64,000 nt of DNA from Planctomycetota bacterium (GCA_028281765.1 JANQJF010000019.1:36749-100748); one strand, 5' to 3'. Positions 1-10,206 are shown, counted from the stretch's first letter. Translations and numbers: made by a program. The notes: a model not told the origin generated them from the letters alone.

Positions 1-479
1 GACGCGGCGGTCTGCAGGCGCATCCCGCTCTCGAGTCGAATCTGGCCGGTCTTCGCGGCCCAGTGGTACCAGCCCTCGGAGCCGTGACCGATCACGAGCA
101 CGGTGAGCTCGCTGTAGGTCTCGAGCATCTTGCGGTTGACGCGCAGCCGGATCATCCGGTGGTCGGCCGGCATCACGAGCTTGATCATCTCGGGGATCGA
201 CGGCGGAGGGTTGTGCTGCGTCCAGGTCAGCGGCGCCCCTTCACTCGGCAAGAACTCGGCGAACAGCAGGAACTGCTGTTCCGGATCCGAGACGAGCTCG
301 GACTCTTTCATGTCCGACTTCGCGAGCGGGTTGTTCTCCGCGACGATGACGTACACGGACTCGATGACTTCGGGGCGATCGCCGCTGATGTAGACCTTGT
401 AGTACGACGCGCATCCCGAGAAGAGGAAGCACAGAAACACAAGCGGCAGCAGGCCGGCACGCAGGCCCAATCGATTCAT
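1..479 (-). CDS. Partial lipoprotein (C-terminus beyond window start)
   Basis: Open from CAT at 477-479 to window edge; MNRLGLRAGLLPLVFLCFLFSGCASYYKVYISGD: signal peptide with lipobox SGC. Not in the ORF track because there is no stop inside the window. Confidence 0.8.
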   Translation of the reverse strand, partial: MNRLGLRAGLLPLVFLCFLFSGCASYYKVYISGDRPEVIESVYVIVAENNPLAKSDMKESELVSDPEQQFLLFAEFLPSEGAPLTWTQHNPPPSIPEMIKLVMPADHRMIRLRVNRKMLETYSELTVLVIGHGSEGWYHWAAKTGQIRLESGMRLQTAA

Positions 480-578
480 CGAACTCCGTCCTCGGGGCTG
501 AGAGGATCCGTACCATAGCAGAGCCACCCCGGAGTGCCAGTCGAACGCCGCGGACCGGCGAAGAACGCGAACCGGTCG

Positions 579-2018
579 CTAGAACCCTTCCGAGTCGCTT
601 TCGACGAGTTCGTCGGCCGACTCGCGTGCCAGCTTGTCGAGCCGCTCGTTGACCAGATCCGGGGTCAGCTCGTGGAGGTAGGTCGACGACCGTCGCCAGA
701 GTTCGGCGCAGACCTTGTCGTTCATTTTCTTCAGCCCGGAGATCTCCCGCTGGGCGCTCAGAGATTCCGGTGTGAGGTCGGTCTTGATGCTCTCGACGAT
801 CTTCTCGGCGGCCCTGCGATGGGCTCCGAGCGCGACGACGAGCCAGCGGCCGAGCTCGCGCAGGTACTCGAGCAGGGCCTCGCGGTCGGTCGTCGTGGTC
901 GGGTTCTGCAGCGCGTCACCGAGGTGGGCGCGAAGGGTGCCCTCGACCCCGGGGACCATCGTGTGCAGCTGATAGAGCTGGATCAGGCCGCCGGCGAGGC
1001 GCGTGACGACGCGCTCGACGCGGCGGAGAAAGCGGAAACCTTCGACGAGCAGGAACGCGTCGAGCGGTTCCTCGAGTTGCGTCGGCACGGACTCGACGTC
1101 GTTCTGCACGAGCTGTGTCAGGCGGGTCGCGCCGTTGCCCGAGCCGACCGGAGGCGGCGGCGTCGGGGTCGCTGCGGGTGGCGTCGGCGTGCCGCCCCCT
1201 CCCGCGCGCAGGTTGGGGAACGCCTTGGCGAAGTCGACCTTGGGTTTCGACGTCGGCGGGGTCGACTCGTCGCGGGCGACCGGCACGATCGAGTCCGCGT
1301 CGCCCGCGCTCGGTGTCTCGGGGGCTGGCTCCGGCGCAGGGGGTGCGGCTGCGGCCTGCTCGGCGAGCTGGTGCTTCAGCTGCTTGACCTGGTTCTGCAG
1401 TTGCAGGACCTGGGCGAAGAGCGGACTGTCCTGGCCGGGTGCCTCCGGCACCTCGGCGCTGGGCACTGGCGCGGCCGGTTCGGGTGCGGGTGGCTGCGAC
1501 GACAACTCGTCGATACGCGTGCGCAGGGCTTCGTTCTCGCGCCGCAGCGTGTCGATCGCGTCCGCGTACTTCTTCGTGTCGACGCCGGCACGCGAGGCCT
1601 CGGCGAGCTGGCGCTTCAGGCGGTCGTTCTCCGCGCGCAGCGCGGAGCCGTCGCCGGCCGCGGGCTTGGCGATCGGGTTCGGGACGACCGAGCCGCTCGG
1701 TTCGGAGATGGTCGTGTCGCTGCCGACCGTGATCGTGATTTCGCTGCGTCCGATCTGCGCGGGCCGATCGCCGAGCAGGATGCCGCCCGCGACGCGTTCT
1801 CCGTTGACGTAGGTGCCGTTCGTCGACGTGTCGACGAGCACGACCCCTTGCAGCACCTTGCAGTGTTGCTTGCTGACGAACTCCTCGTCGATCACGACGT
1901 CGCATTGCGACGCGCGGCCGATGACGGCGCAGTTGCCGACGACCTCGAAGCGCTCGGGTGGGTGTCCTGGTTTGTTGAGCAGCAGATACAACGGTTCGTC
2001 TCCCGGCGATGACCGCAT
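579..2018 (-). CDS. FHA domain-containing protein with coiled-coil/Pro-rich linker
   Basis: MRSSPGDEPLYLLLNKPGHPPERFEVVGNCAVIGRASQCDVVIDEEFVSKQHCKVLQGVVLVDTSTNGTYVNGERV: classic FHA motifs (GR, S/H, NGTYVNG). Start trimmed from the 672-aa ORF to the FHA N-terminus. Confidence 0.9.
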   Translation of the reverse strand: MRSSPGDEPLYLLLNKPGHPPERFEVVGNCAVIGRASQCDVVIDEEFVSKQHCKVLQGVVLVDTSTNGTYVNGERVAGGILLGDRPAQIGRSEITITVGSDTTISEPSGSVVPNPIAKPAAGDGSALRAENDRLKRQLAEASRAGVDTKKYADAIDTLRRENEALRTRIDELSSQPPAPEPAAPVPSAEVPEAPGQDSPLFAQVLQLQNQVKQLKHQLAEQAAAAPPAPEPAPETPSAGDADSIVPVARDESTPPTSKPKVDFAKAFPNLRAGGGGTPTPPAATPTPPPPVGSGNGATRLTQLVQNDVESVPTQLEEPLDAFLLVEGFRFLRRVERVVTRLAGGLIQLYQLHTMVPGVEGTLRAHLGDALQNPTTTTDREALLEYLRELGRWLVVALGAHRRAAEKIVESIKTDLTPESLSAQREISGLKKMNDKVCAELWRRSSTYLHELTPDLVNERLDKLARESADELVESDSEGF

Positions 2019-2142
2019 CCGACGCGGTCGGGACCGACTCAGGCTAGCGCGGGCCGGATGAGTCCGGAGGGCTTTTCCCGCTCCGGTCGTTCGTCGGTCG
2101 GGTATCGTGGCGCCGCGGGCGCTCCGCCCCTCGGATTTCCAG

Positions 2143-4245
2143 ATGCCCTCGTTCGATCCCAACGCCGAATTCAATCGGCTGCGCGGCAAGGCCGCGGACC
2201 GATTCAAAGGCTTGTTCGGCCGCAAGAAGGCTGCGGCGGACGGCGAGGCATCGGGCGAAGCCGAGGACGCCGCGGAAGAGTCGGCCTCCACCGCGGACGA
2301 CGACGAGGATCTCGACTGGCTCGACGACGAGGAGGACGCGGATGCGGGGGACGATGACGACGACGACCTGGATCTGGATGCGTTGCTCGACGACGACGAC
2401 GAGGCCGGGGACGACGACGAGTTCGACCTCGATAACCTGCTGGGGGACGACGACGAGGACGAGGAAGCCGTGAGCGATCCCGGCGAAGACGATCTCGACG
2501 ACTCGCTCGCCGATGACGACGACGCGGACGACGACGACGAGCTCGATTCGCTGCTCGACGACCTCGAAGACGGCGAAGATGGCGACGACGACTTCAACCT
2601 CGACGACCTCCTCGACGAGCCCGCGGCTGCGACTCCGGCGCCTGCTTCGGCCGCCGAGCCGGTCCCTTCCGCCGTGCCGCCTCCGGTTGCACCGCCGCCG
2701 GCGCCACCGGCTCCCGCGGAGAGCTACGCCAGCGACGACGATGCCGGGCTCCTGCAGTCGGCCGACGGTGGCGGCTCCGCCGCGTCCGACGGACCGGCGC
2801 CCTGGGAACGCGGCGCGCTGAGCGACCCCAATCGCAACACGCGACTCGCGGCCCGCAAGGACAACCGCGACTACGACATCGAGGAACCGTTCGACACCGG
2901 CAACGACGACAGCGCGCTGACGATCGGCGACCGCGGCTACGACGTGCCCGAGCCCGAAGACTCGAATCCGGACGAATCACCGCCGGAACCGGTCGCCGCC
3001 GCACCGGAACCGCCGCCGGCACAGCCGGAGCCTGACGCCGATCTGCGCCCCGAGCCGCCGCAGAGTTTTCTGGTGGGTGAGTATGGCGCGGCGTACGGGG
3101 AGGACGATCCCGTCGCGGAAGAGGAATCACCGGCTGAGCCCGCGGAGCCGACGGGGTTCGCGGAGCTGCCGTCGTTCGATGCGCCGCCGGCAGCCGAGGA
3201 ACTGCCTCCCGAGCCTCCGCCTCTGCCGCAGCGTCCGATCAGCAAGAAGGGCAAGGTCCCGTTGCCGTTCGAGCCGGATCCCGAGCCCGAGCTACCGCCG
3301 GCGACACTCGAGTCGGACGAGCTCGAATTCTTGCTCGACAGCGACGAGGAGGGTGGCGAAGCCGAGCTCGGCGGATTCGACGAGCCGGAGGAGGATGACG
3401 ACGACATCGACGAGCTGCTCGGTTCGGAGCTGGCCGCCGACGAGGACGACGACCTCGAGGAGGACGGCGATCTCGATGACCTGCTCGAGGACGTCGACGA
3501 CGAAGACTTCGTGGAAGAAGAGGAAGAAGCCGTCCCGGACGACGACGCCTCGGACGATCTCGACGACCTTCTCGCGGATCTCGACGATCCGAGCCCGGTG
3601 GAGGATGCGGACGACGAGGAGGAGTCGGATCTCGACGATCTGCTCGCCGATCTCGCTTCCGGCGACGAACCGGAAGCCGCGGAGGAAGCGGAGGCCGCGA
3701 ACGACCTCGACGACCTCCTCGCGGACCTCGAGGCCCCCGCCGAGGACGAAGGCGTGGAGGAGGAAGGGGCCGCGGACGACGGTCTCGACGACTTGCTCGC
3801 AGAGCTCGAAGCGCCGGTGGAGGCGCGGGCCGAGATTGTCGACGAGGTGTCGGCAGACCCGGGAGACGACCTCGACGACCTACTCGCGGACCTCGAGGGT
3901 GACGACGACGCGACGGAGTCCGGCGACCCGGACGCCGCGGACGACCTCGATGACCTGCTCGCGGACTTGGATGGCGGCGCCGAAGACAGCGAACCCGAAG
4001 ACGTCGCGCCGGACGCGGCCGATGCGGAAGACGATGGTCTCGACGACCTGCTCGCGGATGACGAAGACGCGGACGACGAGGTCGCGGATGACGAGCCCGA
4101 GGCCGACCCCCAGCCCGAGGCGCCGGAGCCCGATCTCAAGGCGCAGGTCGCAGCCAGGCTCGAGCAGATGCGGGCGCGGTTGCGCGCGCAGTCGTCCGAT
4201 TCGTCAGACGGCGAGGGCGACGACCCGGACGCCGAGAACGGCTGA
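2143..4245 (+). CDS. Highly acidic repetitive protein (DDLDDLLADLE repeats)
   Basis: Starts MPSFDPNAEFNRLRGKAADRFKGLFGRKK; many copies of DLDDLLADL in a D/E-rich context; divergent from the FHA gene. Confidence 0.8.
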   Translation: MPSFDPNAEFNRLRGKAADRFKGLFGRKKAAADGEASGEAEDAAEESASTADDDEDLDWLDDEEDADAGDDDDDDLDLDALLDDDDEAGDDDEFDLDNLLGDDDEDEEAVSDPGEDDLDDSLADDDDADDDDELDSLLDDLEDGEDGDDDFNLDDLLDEPAAATPAPASAAEPVPSAVPPPVAPPPAPPAPAESYASDDDAGLLQSADGGGSAASDGPAPWERGALSDPNRNTRLAARKDNRDYDIEEPFDTGNDDSALTIGDRGYDVPEPEDSNPDESPPEPVAAAPEPPPAQPEPDADLRPEPPQSFLVGEYGAAYGEDDPVAEEESPAEPAEPTGFAELPSFDAPPAAEELPPEPPPLPQRPISKKGKVPLPFEPDPEPELPPATLESDELEFLLDSDEEGGEAELGGFDEPEEDDDDIDELLGSELAADEDDDLEEDGDLDDLLEDVDDEDFVEEEEEAVPDDDASDDLDDLLADLDDPSPVEDADDEEESDLDDLLADLASGDEPEAAEEAEAANDLDDLLADLEAPAEDEGVEEEGAADDGLDDLLAELEAPVEARAEIVDEVSADPGDDLDDLLADLEGDDDATESGDPDAADDLDDLLADLDGGAEDSEPEDVAPDAADAEDDGLDDLLADDEDADDEVADDEPEADPQPEAPEPDLKAQVAARLEQMRARLRAQSSDSSDGEGDDPDAENG

Positions 4246-4266
4246 CGCCATTCCCCGCCGCACGCG

Positions 4267-5112
4267 CTACTTGCGAATCGCCTTGAACTGGATGTTCGGC
4301 TCGCCGCTCTCGACGCAGAAGTCCTCGTTCGGGTCGAACGCGATGTTGCTGCTCGACTTGAACGCGTGCGTCGGGTGGTTCGTGATCCAGTCGACGATCT
4401 CGCGCGAGTAGGAGGCGGGGAACCCGGTCGGCTGCTTCTTGCCGAGTTCGCGGGCGCGGATCCCGAAGCGATACGCGGTCTCCTCCTGCCCGTTCTTGTC
4501 GTGGAAGTGCTTGTGCAACGCGAGCATCAGCCACGGCATGCCCGCGTCGGTCAGGCCGAGTTCGATCGCACGCATCTCCGCCGAGGTGACGGTGGCGAAG
4601 CGCGAGTCCTCGTTGACGAGCGTCCCGACCTCTGTCAAGAACTTCGCGCGACCGCTCGTGATCAGCCACATCAGGTCGAGGTAGGCGTCCACGTCGTCGA
4701 GCGAAATCGCCGCCAGCGTCTCGGACAGCAGGGCTTCCCCGGTCTCGTCTTTGGGCTTCGAAGCGCGCGCGTCGCTCTCCCAGTCGCGGGCGTAGCTGCG
4801 GTAGTAGTTCGCCGCCACGGTGGGGCCGAGCCAATCGTCGCCCTTCGCCTTCACGGAGGCTTCGAGCTTGCTGCGGCTCAGCAGATACGCCGCGTAGTAG
4901 CGCTGGAGCGCGAACATCCGCGGATCCTCGTTCGTGGCCATGATCAGGCCTTCGAGCGTCGTGTTCGCGGCGTCGAGCTTGCCCGACTTGATCTGCGCGA
5001 AGCCGGCGTCGAGCGTCTCGCGGTTTTGGACGTAGGGGTTCGCGCCGCCACAGGAGGCCAGTCCGGCCAGCGTGAAGAGGGCGACGAAACGTGCGGTCTT
5101 GGTCGGCATCAT
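4267..5112 (-). CDS. Putative lipoprotein, TPR-like helical content
   Basis: MMPTKTARFVALFTLAGLASCGGANPYVQNRETLDAGFAQIKSGKLDAANTTLEGL; lipobox LASC. Confidence 0.8.
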   Translation of the reverse strand: MMPTKTARFVALFTLAGLASCGGANPYVQNRETLDAGFAQIKSGKLDAANTTLEGLIMATNEDPRMFALQRYYAAYLLSRSKLEASVKAKGDDWLGPTVAANYYRSYARDWESDARASKPKDETGEALLSETLAAISLDDVDAYLDLMWLITSGRAKFLTEVGTLVNEDSRFATVTSAEMRAIELGLTDAGMPWLMLALHKHFHDKNGQEETAYRFGIRARELGKKQPTGFPASYSREIVDWITNHPTHAFKSSSNIAFDPNEDFCVESGEPNIQFKAIRK

Positions 5113-5123
5113 CGGTCGGCTCC

Positions 5124-5729
5124 TCAGCGCTGCACGCCTACGTAGAACGGGATCTTCTCGCTCTTGTTCGTGAGGTTGAACACGAGCAACGAATCGGCCA
5201 GGTCGAACGAGCGGATCACGCCGCCGCGACCGTGGCGGATCGTGCGGCCGTCGATCTCGAATTCCTCGTCCGGCTCCAGTCCGAAGAAGACGAAGCCTTC
5301 CTTGGCATCCCGATCGAGAAGACCGCCCTTGAAGGAATTGTCGCGGATCTTCTTTGCAGTCTCCTCATCCTGGTTGCCGGCAAGTCGGTCGACGTCGACC
5401 GGGCGGATCGCGGTGCCGTCCGCGAGGATGAGTCGGAGGTCCATGTCGCGCGGAGAGAGGACGATCTGCTGGTCTGCCGCTCCGGCGCCCTGCTTCTGCA
5501 CCCTGAGGTTGATCGGGATGACCTCCTCGTAGTAGGCCAGATCGATGCCGAGCTTCGAGGCGTGATCGGTGTAGTTGGCTTCCGCGTAGATGACACCGGC
5601 GGTTGTCATCGGGCGGTATCCACGGAACGCGATCGGCGGTTCGCCCAGCTCCGTTCCGGTCGGGCCGGCCGCACCGCATGCGCCGGCGATCAGCGACAAC
5701 AGAATCAACGAGACTCGCGGCATGTTCAT
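5124..5729 (-). CDS. Putative lipoprotein
   Basis: MNMPRVSLILLSLIAGACGAAGPTG; lipobox AGAC; co-directional with 4267-5112. Confidence 0.75.
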   Translation of the reverse strand: MNMPRVSLILLSLIAGACGAAGPTGTELGEPPIAFRGYRPMTTAGVIYAEANYTDHASKLGIDLAYYEEVIPINLRVQKQGAGAADQQIVLSPRDMDLRLILADGTAIRPVDVDRLAGNQDEETAKKIRDNSFKGGLLDRDAKEGFVFFGLEPDEEFEIDGRTIRHGRGGVIRSFDLADSLLVFNLTNKSEKIPFYVGVQR

Positions 5730-5800
5730 CTTCGCTAGGACCTGATCCTTCGGGGTGGACGAACAGGATTACCCGGTCGCTGCCGCTGGGCAAGAACTCG

Positions 5801-8659
5801 TCAGCGAACCCGACTCGAGTAGCACATCTCGCGCACGTAGCGCCCGGCGATTTCGTGCCGAACGCGGCCGAAGCCCGGGGCGAACCAGTGCGTCACGCCC
5901 TCCGACTTGAAGACGAGGCATGCCACGCCGGCCTTGGCGCGGTCGACGAACGTCTTGTTGTGGAGCCCGGCAGCCCACGCCTCGCGCGGCAGCTGTTCGA
6001 CGAGATCGCCGGTCCAGCGAGCGACCAGGACCCGCGCGTCGTTGGCCCGCACGTCGAGCGTCACCTTGCCGTTGATCAGCAGGACGCCGTTGCGCAGCGC
6101 GACCGGCAGGTCTCGGACGTTCGAGCTACCCGCGGTGCGGCTCTTGATCACGCCGCGGTTCTGGTCGTTTGCGTCGACCTCGAGCTGCTCCTGGACCCAC
6201 CGCTCGTTTCCGCTGCCCGTGTCCTTGCGACGGAAGATCGTGATCCCGCTCTTGTCGGGGACGTAGTCCTCGATTCGCTTCGCGAACTCGAACTGTAGCG
6301 CGAGTCGAGCGCGCCAGTCGAGTGCCGGCTTGCTGTTCTCGATCTTCGGGATGTTCGTCAAGAACGCGTATTCGTGCCGGTCGAGGTTCGCGCCGTCGTA
6401 CCACTGCCGCGCGGCCCACAACCAGCGGAACGTCTCCGCACCGTCACCCGACATCGACGCGCCGTCGCCGAGCAGGTGTCGGCCCCACTGCCGGACGGTG
6501 TCGAGACCGCCGAGCTTCGCGACGTCGAGGTTGCCGTCGGTCTTGGCGAGGTCCTCGGTTTCCTTGCCGAGCCGATCGACGATGGCCGCGATCTCGGGGT
6601 CCCCGTTCGAGAACGCGCGGAGGTGCTGGATCAGCTCCTTCGGATCGTCCTGCGCGCTCAGGCCGCGGAAGCTCTCGATGCGCGAGCTCATCTCCGCGTT
6701 GATCTGCTCACGGAGGGTGGTCGCGCGCCCTGTGAGCGCCGCGTCCTGCTCGTCGAGGAGCGCGATGAGTCCGGTGAGCTTGGCGATGCGGTCGACTTCC
6801 GTGCCCGGCGCGAGATGACGCACTTCTCCGATCCAGTTGACCGAGTCCGTCTTGAAGTCCTCCATCGTCGACTTGGCATCGGCGAGGCGCTGCTTCCCGC
6901 GGCGCAGGGCCTCGAAGCCCTCGGTGCGGAGCTCGGACGACGCGTTCTCCGGGTCGCCTTCGAGGGAGTCGAAGGCTGCCGTCGCGGCGGCGAAGGCTGC
7001 CGCGGATTCGACGACCGCCTCGATGTGGTCTTCCCCTTCGCCGCGGGGGATGTAGTCCGCGCCTTCGTCCTGACGCTTCTTGAGAACGCGGCCGGACTGA
7101 TCGGCTTTGCCGGAAGCGATCTGCCCTTCGATCAGATCGAAGAACACGGCCGCGATGACCTTGGGGTCCGCCTGGCTCTCCATCGCCGCCATGCGGCGGT
7201 TGAGCTGAGTGTTGTCCTTCTCGAGGTCACGGACCTTCTTCTCGAGAGCGGCGCGTTCCTTTTCGGCTTGTTCCTTGTCGGACTTCGCGAGAGCTTCCGC
7301 GCCCTGCGCCCGGCCGAGCTTCTCCTCGGCATCCGTCGCGCGCTGGTTGGCTTCGGAGATGCGCTTTTCGTAGCCCGCGCGGATCTCGTCGATGTTCTCG
7401 ACGTTCTGGGTTCCCTTCTCCATGCCTGCCAGCAACAGATCGTCGTAGCGCTTCTGCAGATCCCAGAAGAGGTAGCCCAGCGCGCCCGCGCCGGCGAGGC
7501 TGACGACCAGCATGCCGCCGACCCAAGCCGGTACGCCACGCGCTTCGCGGAACGCCTTCGACTTCTCGATCGCGTGGATGAACTGACTGGCGCTCTGGAA
7601 CCGCTTGTCGCGGTCCTTCTGCAGCGCCTTCTTGAGCAGCTTCCGAATCGGGTCGCTCAGTCCGTCGAGCGAGCGGATCATCGGCGCGAGGTTCGTGTTG
7701 AGGATCGACGTGCTCACGTCTTCGAGCGTGTCGCCCTCGAACGGTCGCGTGCCGCTCAGCATCTCGTAGAGCAGGATGCCGACCGAGAACAGGTCGGACC
7801 GAGCGTCCAGACGCTGGCCCTGGATCTGCTCGGGCGACATGTAGCGCGGCGTGCCGATGATCTGTCCCGTTTCGACCTGCGCGGCCAGGCCGGCGATACC
7901 GAAGTCGAGGACGCGCGCCCCGACGCCGAACGGGTTGTCGTCGGTCTTCGGCACGCGGGTCATCAGCATCACGTTCGACGGCTTGATGTCGCGGTGGATG
8001 AAGCCCTGATCGTGCCCGCTGGCGAGCGCGAGCAGAGTCTGACGCGCAATCTCGAGCGCGTGGCGCTCGTTCAGCGAACCTTCGCGTTCGATCAGGTCGT
8101 CGAGCGCCTCGCCTTCGACGAGATCCATCGTCAGGTAGAGAGTTCCGTCGCGAGCTTTGCCCGTGTCGCGCACCTGCACGACGTGTTCGGACACGAAGCC
8201 CTGCGCTGCGTGGATCTCCTTGAAGAACAGCTCGCGGAACTGCGCGTTGCGGGAGAAGCGCGGGCGCAGCACCTTCAGCGCGATTTCCCGGCCCTGAATC
8301 TCACGGTCCGCCGCGCGGTAGACGACACCCATGCCGCCTTCGCCGAGCTGCTGGAGGACTTCGAAGCGGCTCGCGAACACCTTCGGCTTGACGGCCTGGG
8401 GGTCTCCGGCGCTCGTCGGCTTGCTCGGGGCCGCCTTGGGCGGAGTCTGAGGCCCCTGCGGCGGCGGCTTGGTCACGTCCCCGCCCTGCACGAACGTCGC
8501 CCCTTCGGACGGATGCGCGATCGTGTCACCCGGCTCGGCCGGAGCTTCTGGCGTGCCCTGCACGAACGTGCCGTCCGGTCCTTCTTCCGGCTGGATGAAC
8601 GTGTTGTCCGGCTCTTCCGGTTGATCAGGCGATCGGTCCGCGTCGCGTTCTTTCACCAT
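5801..8659 (-). CDS. Ser/Thr protein kinase, membrane-anchored, with coiled-coil C-terminal region
   Basis: FEVLQQLGEGGMGVVYRA, EIALKVL, FIHRDIKPSNVML, DFGIAG, MSPEQIQG; TM segment VPAWVGGMLVVSLAGAGALGYLFW. Confidence 0.95.
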   Translation of the reverse strand: MVKERDADRSPDQPEEPDNTFIQPEEGPDGTFVQGTPEAPAEPGDTIAHPSEGATFVQGGDVTKPPPQGPQTPPKAAPSKPTSAGDPQAVKPKVFASRFEVLQQLGEGGMGVVYRAADREIQGREIALKVLRPRFSRNAQFRELFFKEIHAAQGFVSEHVVQVRDTGKARDGTLYLTMDLVEGEALDDLIEREGSLNERHALEIARQTLLALASGHDQGFIHRDIKPSNVMLMTRVPKTDDNPFGVGARVLDFGIAGLAAQVETGQIIGTPRYMSPEQIQGQRLDARSDLFSVGILLYEMLSGTRPFEGDTLEDVSTSILNTNLAPMIRSLDGLSDPIRKLLKKALQKDRDKRFQSASQFIHAIEKSKAFREARGVPAWVGGMLVVSLAGAGALGYLFWDLQKRYDDLLLAGMEKGTQNVENIDEIRAGYEKRISEANQRATDAEEKLGRAQGAEALAKSDKEQAEKERAALEKKVRDLEKDNTQLNRRMAAMESQADPKVIAAVFFDLIEGQIASGKADQSGRVLKKRQDEGADYIPRGEGEDHIEAVVESAAAFAAATAAFDSLEGDPENASSELRTEGFEALRRGKQRLADAKSTMEDFKTDSVNWIGEVRHLAPGTEVDRIAKLTGLIALLDEQDAALTGRATTLREQINAEMSSRIESFRGLSAQDDPKELIQHLRAFSNGDPEIAAIVDRLGKETEDLAKTDGNLDVAKLGGLDTVRQWGRHLLGDGASMSGDGAETFRWLWAARQWYDGANLDRHEYAFLTNIPKIENSKPALDWRARLALQFEFAKRIEDYVPDKSGITIFRRKDTGSGNERWVQEQLEVDANDQNRGVIKSRTAGSSNVRDLPVALRNGVLLINGKVTLDVRANDARVLVARWTGDLVEQLPREAWAAGLHNKTFVDRAKAGVACLVFKSEGVTHWFAPGFGRVRHEIAGRYVREMCYSSRVR

Positions 8660-8789
8660 GGTGTGCCCTCATTGCCCGTTGCCGCGTTTCGAGGGTGCGT
8701 GCCGCGGCAAGAGCGCCTCGCCACCATAGCCGCGTGTCCGCGCGTTGCCAGCCAGCTGGTGCGTCGACTCGAACTTCACGCGGCGCTGC

Positions 8790-9347
8790 CTACGGCAGGC
8801 TGCGCACGAACTCGGACAGCGGCGGCCGCTCCGGGGTCTTCGGTGTGTTCTCGGCGATCCCGGCCCAGACGAAGCCGATGATCTCCTCGCGCTCGGAGTC
8901 GATGCCGAGGTGCTGGTAGGTCTCGGGGTGGCAGGTGACCTTGCCCGAGCTCCACTTCGAGCCGACACCTTCGCCGGCGAGCGCGAGATGGATGTTCTGG
9001 ATCGCGCACGCCGCGGCCGCGTAGTCCTCGCGCGCGATCGCGGGATCGTCGTGGCGTACGATGCTGACGACGATCAGCTCGGCGGGGTTCAGGATCTTCG
9101 CGCGCACCTTCTCCGCGAGTTCGTCGGTGCACGGAGCGTCGGGTTTGGCCTTGAGCCGGCACGCGAGCTCGGCGATCGGCTTGCGAGTTTCGCGGCCGAC
9201 GCGGGTGAAGCGCCAGGGATACGTCAGCCGGTGGTTGGGCGCGAGGATCGCCGCAGCGAGCGCGCGATCGACCGCGCCTTCGGGTAGCGGGTCGCGGGTG
9301 TAGCGGTGGATCGTGCGGCGGTTGTGCAACGCGTCGTAGAGGTCCAT
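8790..9347 (-). CDS. Nitroreductase family protein
   Basis: MDLYDALHNRRTIHRYTRDPLPEGAVDRALAAAILAPNHRLTYPWRFTRV: nitroreductase-type N-terminus and central motifs. Confidence 0.85.
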   Translation of the reverse strand: MDLYDALHNRRTIHRYTRDPLPEGAVDRALAAAILAPNHRLTYPWRFTRVGRETRKPIAELACRLKAKPDAPCTDELAEKVRAKILNPAELIVVSIVRHDDPAIAREDYAAAACAIQNIHLALAGEGVGSKWSSGKVTCHPETYQHLGIDSEREEIIGFVWAGIAENTPKTPERPPLSEFVRSLP

Positions 9348-9373
9348 GACCGGGATGGTAACCTCACTTGCGA

Positions 9374-10168
9374 ATGTCACATCCCCGGTTGATCGTCTCC
9401 GCGCCGTTCGGCAACTACGTGCAGCCCGACGGCGCCGTCGCGACGCTCGGGACGTTCACGGCGGTGGCGCGCGGCGGGCGGATCTGGCGCATCCTGAAGA
9501 CCGTGCGCTACTACCCGCGCTTGCGTGCGTGGGTCAACAAGATCGGATTACGCAATCCGGGCATGCTGTGGCTCGTCGACCGGGTGAGGCGCGGCAAGAT
9601 CACGGTCGACGACAAATTGGTCAGCATCCACGGGTTTGAAGACGCCGACTGGGACAAGCTGCTCGGGGCGTGCGCGGAGATCCGCCCGATGGCGATCGAG
9701 CTCAACATGAGCTGCCCGAACGTCGGTGAGATCAACTGGCCGGAGGACCTGTTCGCGCGTGCGTTGAGCACCGAAGTGCCGGTGATCGCGAAGCTGCCGC
9801 CGGTGCGATTCGAAGGGATGTTCGAGCAGGCGGCCGAGGCCGGAGTGCGCACGTTCCACTGCTGCAACACGCTGCCGGTGCCCGCGGGCGGGATCAGCGG
9901 GGCGCCGTTGAAGCCGGTGGCGCTGCAGTGCATCGCGCGGGTAAAGGAACTCGCGGGTGATCAGGCCGACGAGCTGCGGATCGTCGGTGGGGGAGGGATT
10001 CGGCAGGTCGAGGACGTGGATGAATACGTCGCGGCGGGCGTGCACGCGATCGCGGTCGGGACGAAGGTGATGAATCCGCGGTACATGATCGGGCACGGGC
10101 CTCTGCGGCCGTTGCGAGATCGGGCGGACGCGGCGCTGGGTGGGCGGCCGGGGTGGGTCGTGGCGTAG
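9374..10168 (+). CDS. Dihydroorotate dehydrogenase-like FMN TIM-barrel protein
   Basis: MAIELNMSCPNVGE, VPVIAKLPP, HCCNTLPVPAGGISGAPLKPVALQCIARV, IVGGGGIRQVEDVDEYVAAGVHAIAVGTKVM: DHOD family motifs. Confidence 0.85.
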   Translation: MSHPRLIVSAPFGNYVQPDGAVATLGTFTAVARGGRIWRILKTVRYYPRLRAWVNKIGLRNPGMLWLVDRVRRGKITVDDKLVSIHGFEDADWDKLLGACAEIRPMAIELNMSCPNVGEINWPEDLFARALSTEVPVIAKLPPVRFEGMFEQAAEAGVRTFHCCNTLPVPAGGISGAPLKPVALQCIARVKELAGDQADELRIVGGGGIRQVEDVDEYVAAGVHAIAVGTKVMNPRYMIGHGPLRPLRDRADAALGGRPGWVVA

Positions 10169-10187
10169 GCGGGCGCGGGGCGCGGAG

Positions 10188-10206
10188 CCTGAGACGGGGG
10201 GCGGAG
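10188..10206 (+). repeat. Left copy of 19-bp perfect inverted repeat flanking the RAYT gene
   Basis: CCTGAGACGGGGGGCGGAG; exact reverse complement at 10976-10994. Confidence 0.85.

Noticed and set aside
2937-4139. Ser-rich 400-aa minus-strand ORF (and N-terminal Ser-rich extension of the FHA ORF to 2597)
   Set aside because: Produced by reading GAC/GAG-rich acidic-repeat codons in antisense; no independent support.
6374-8881. 835-aa plus-strand ORF
   Set aside because: Antisense to a clear Ser/Thr kinase; no recognisable motifs.
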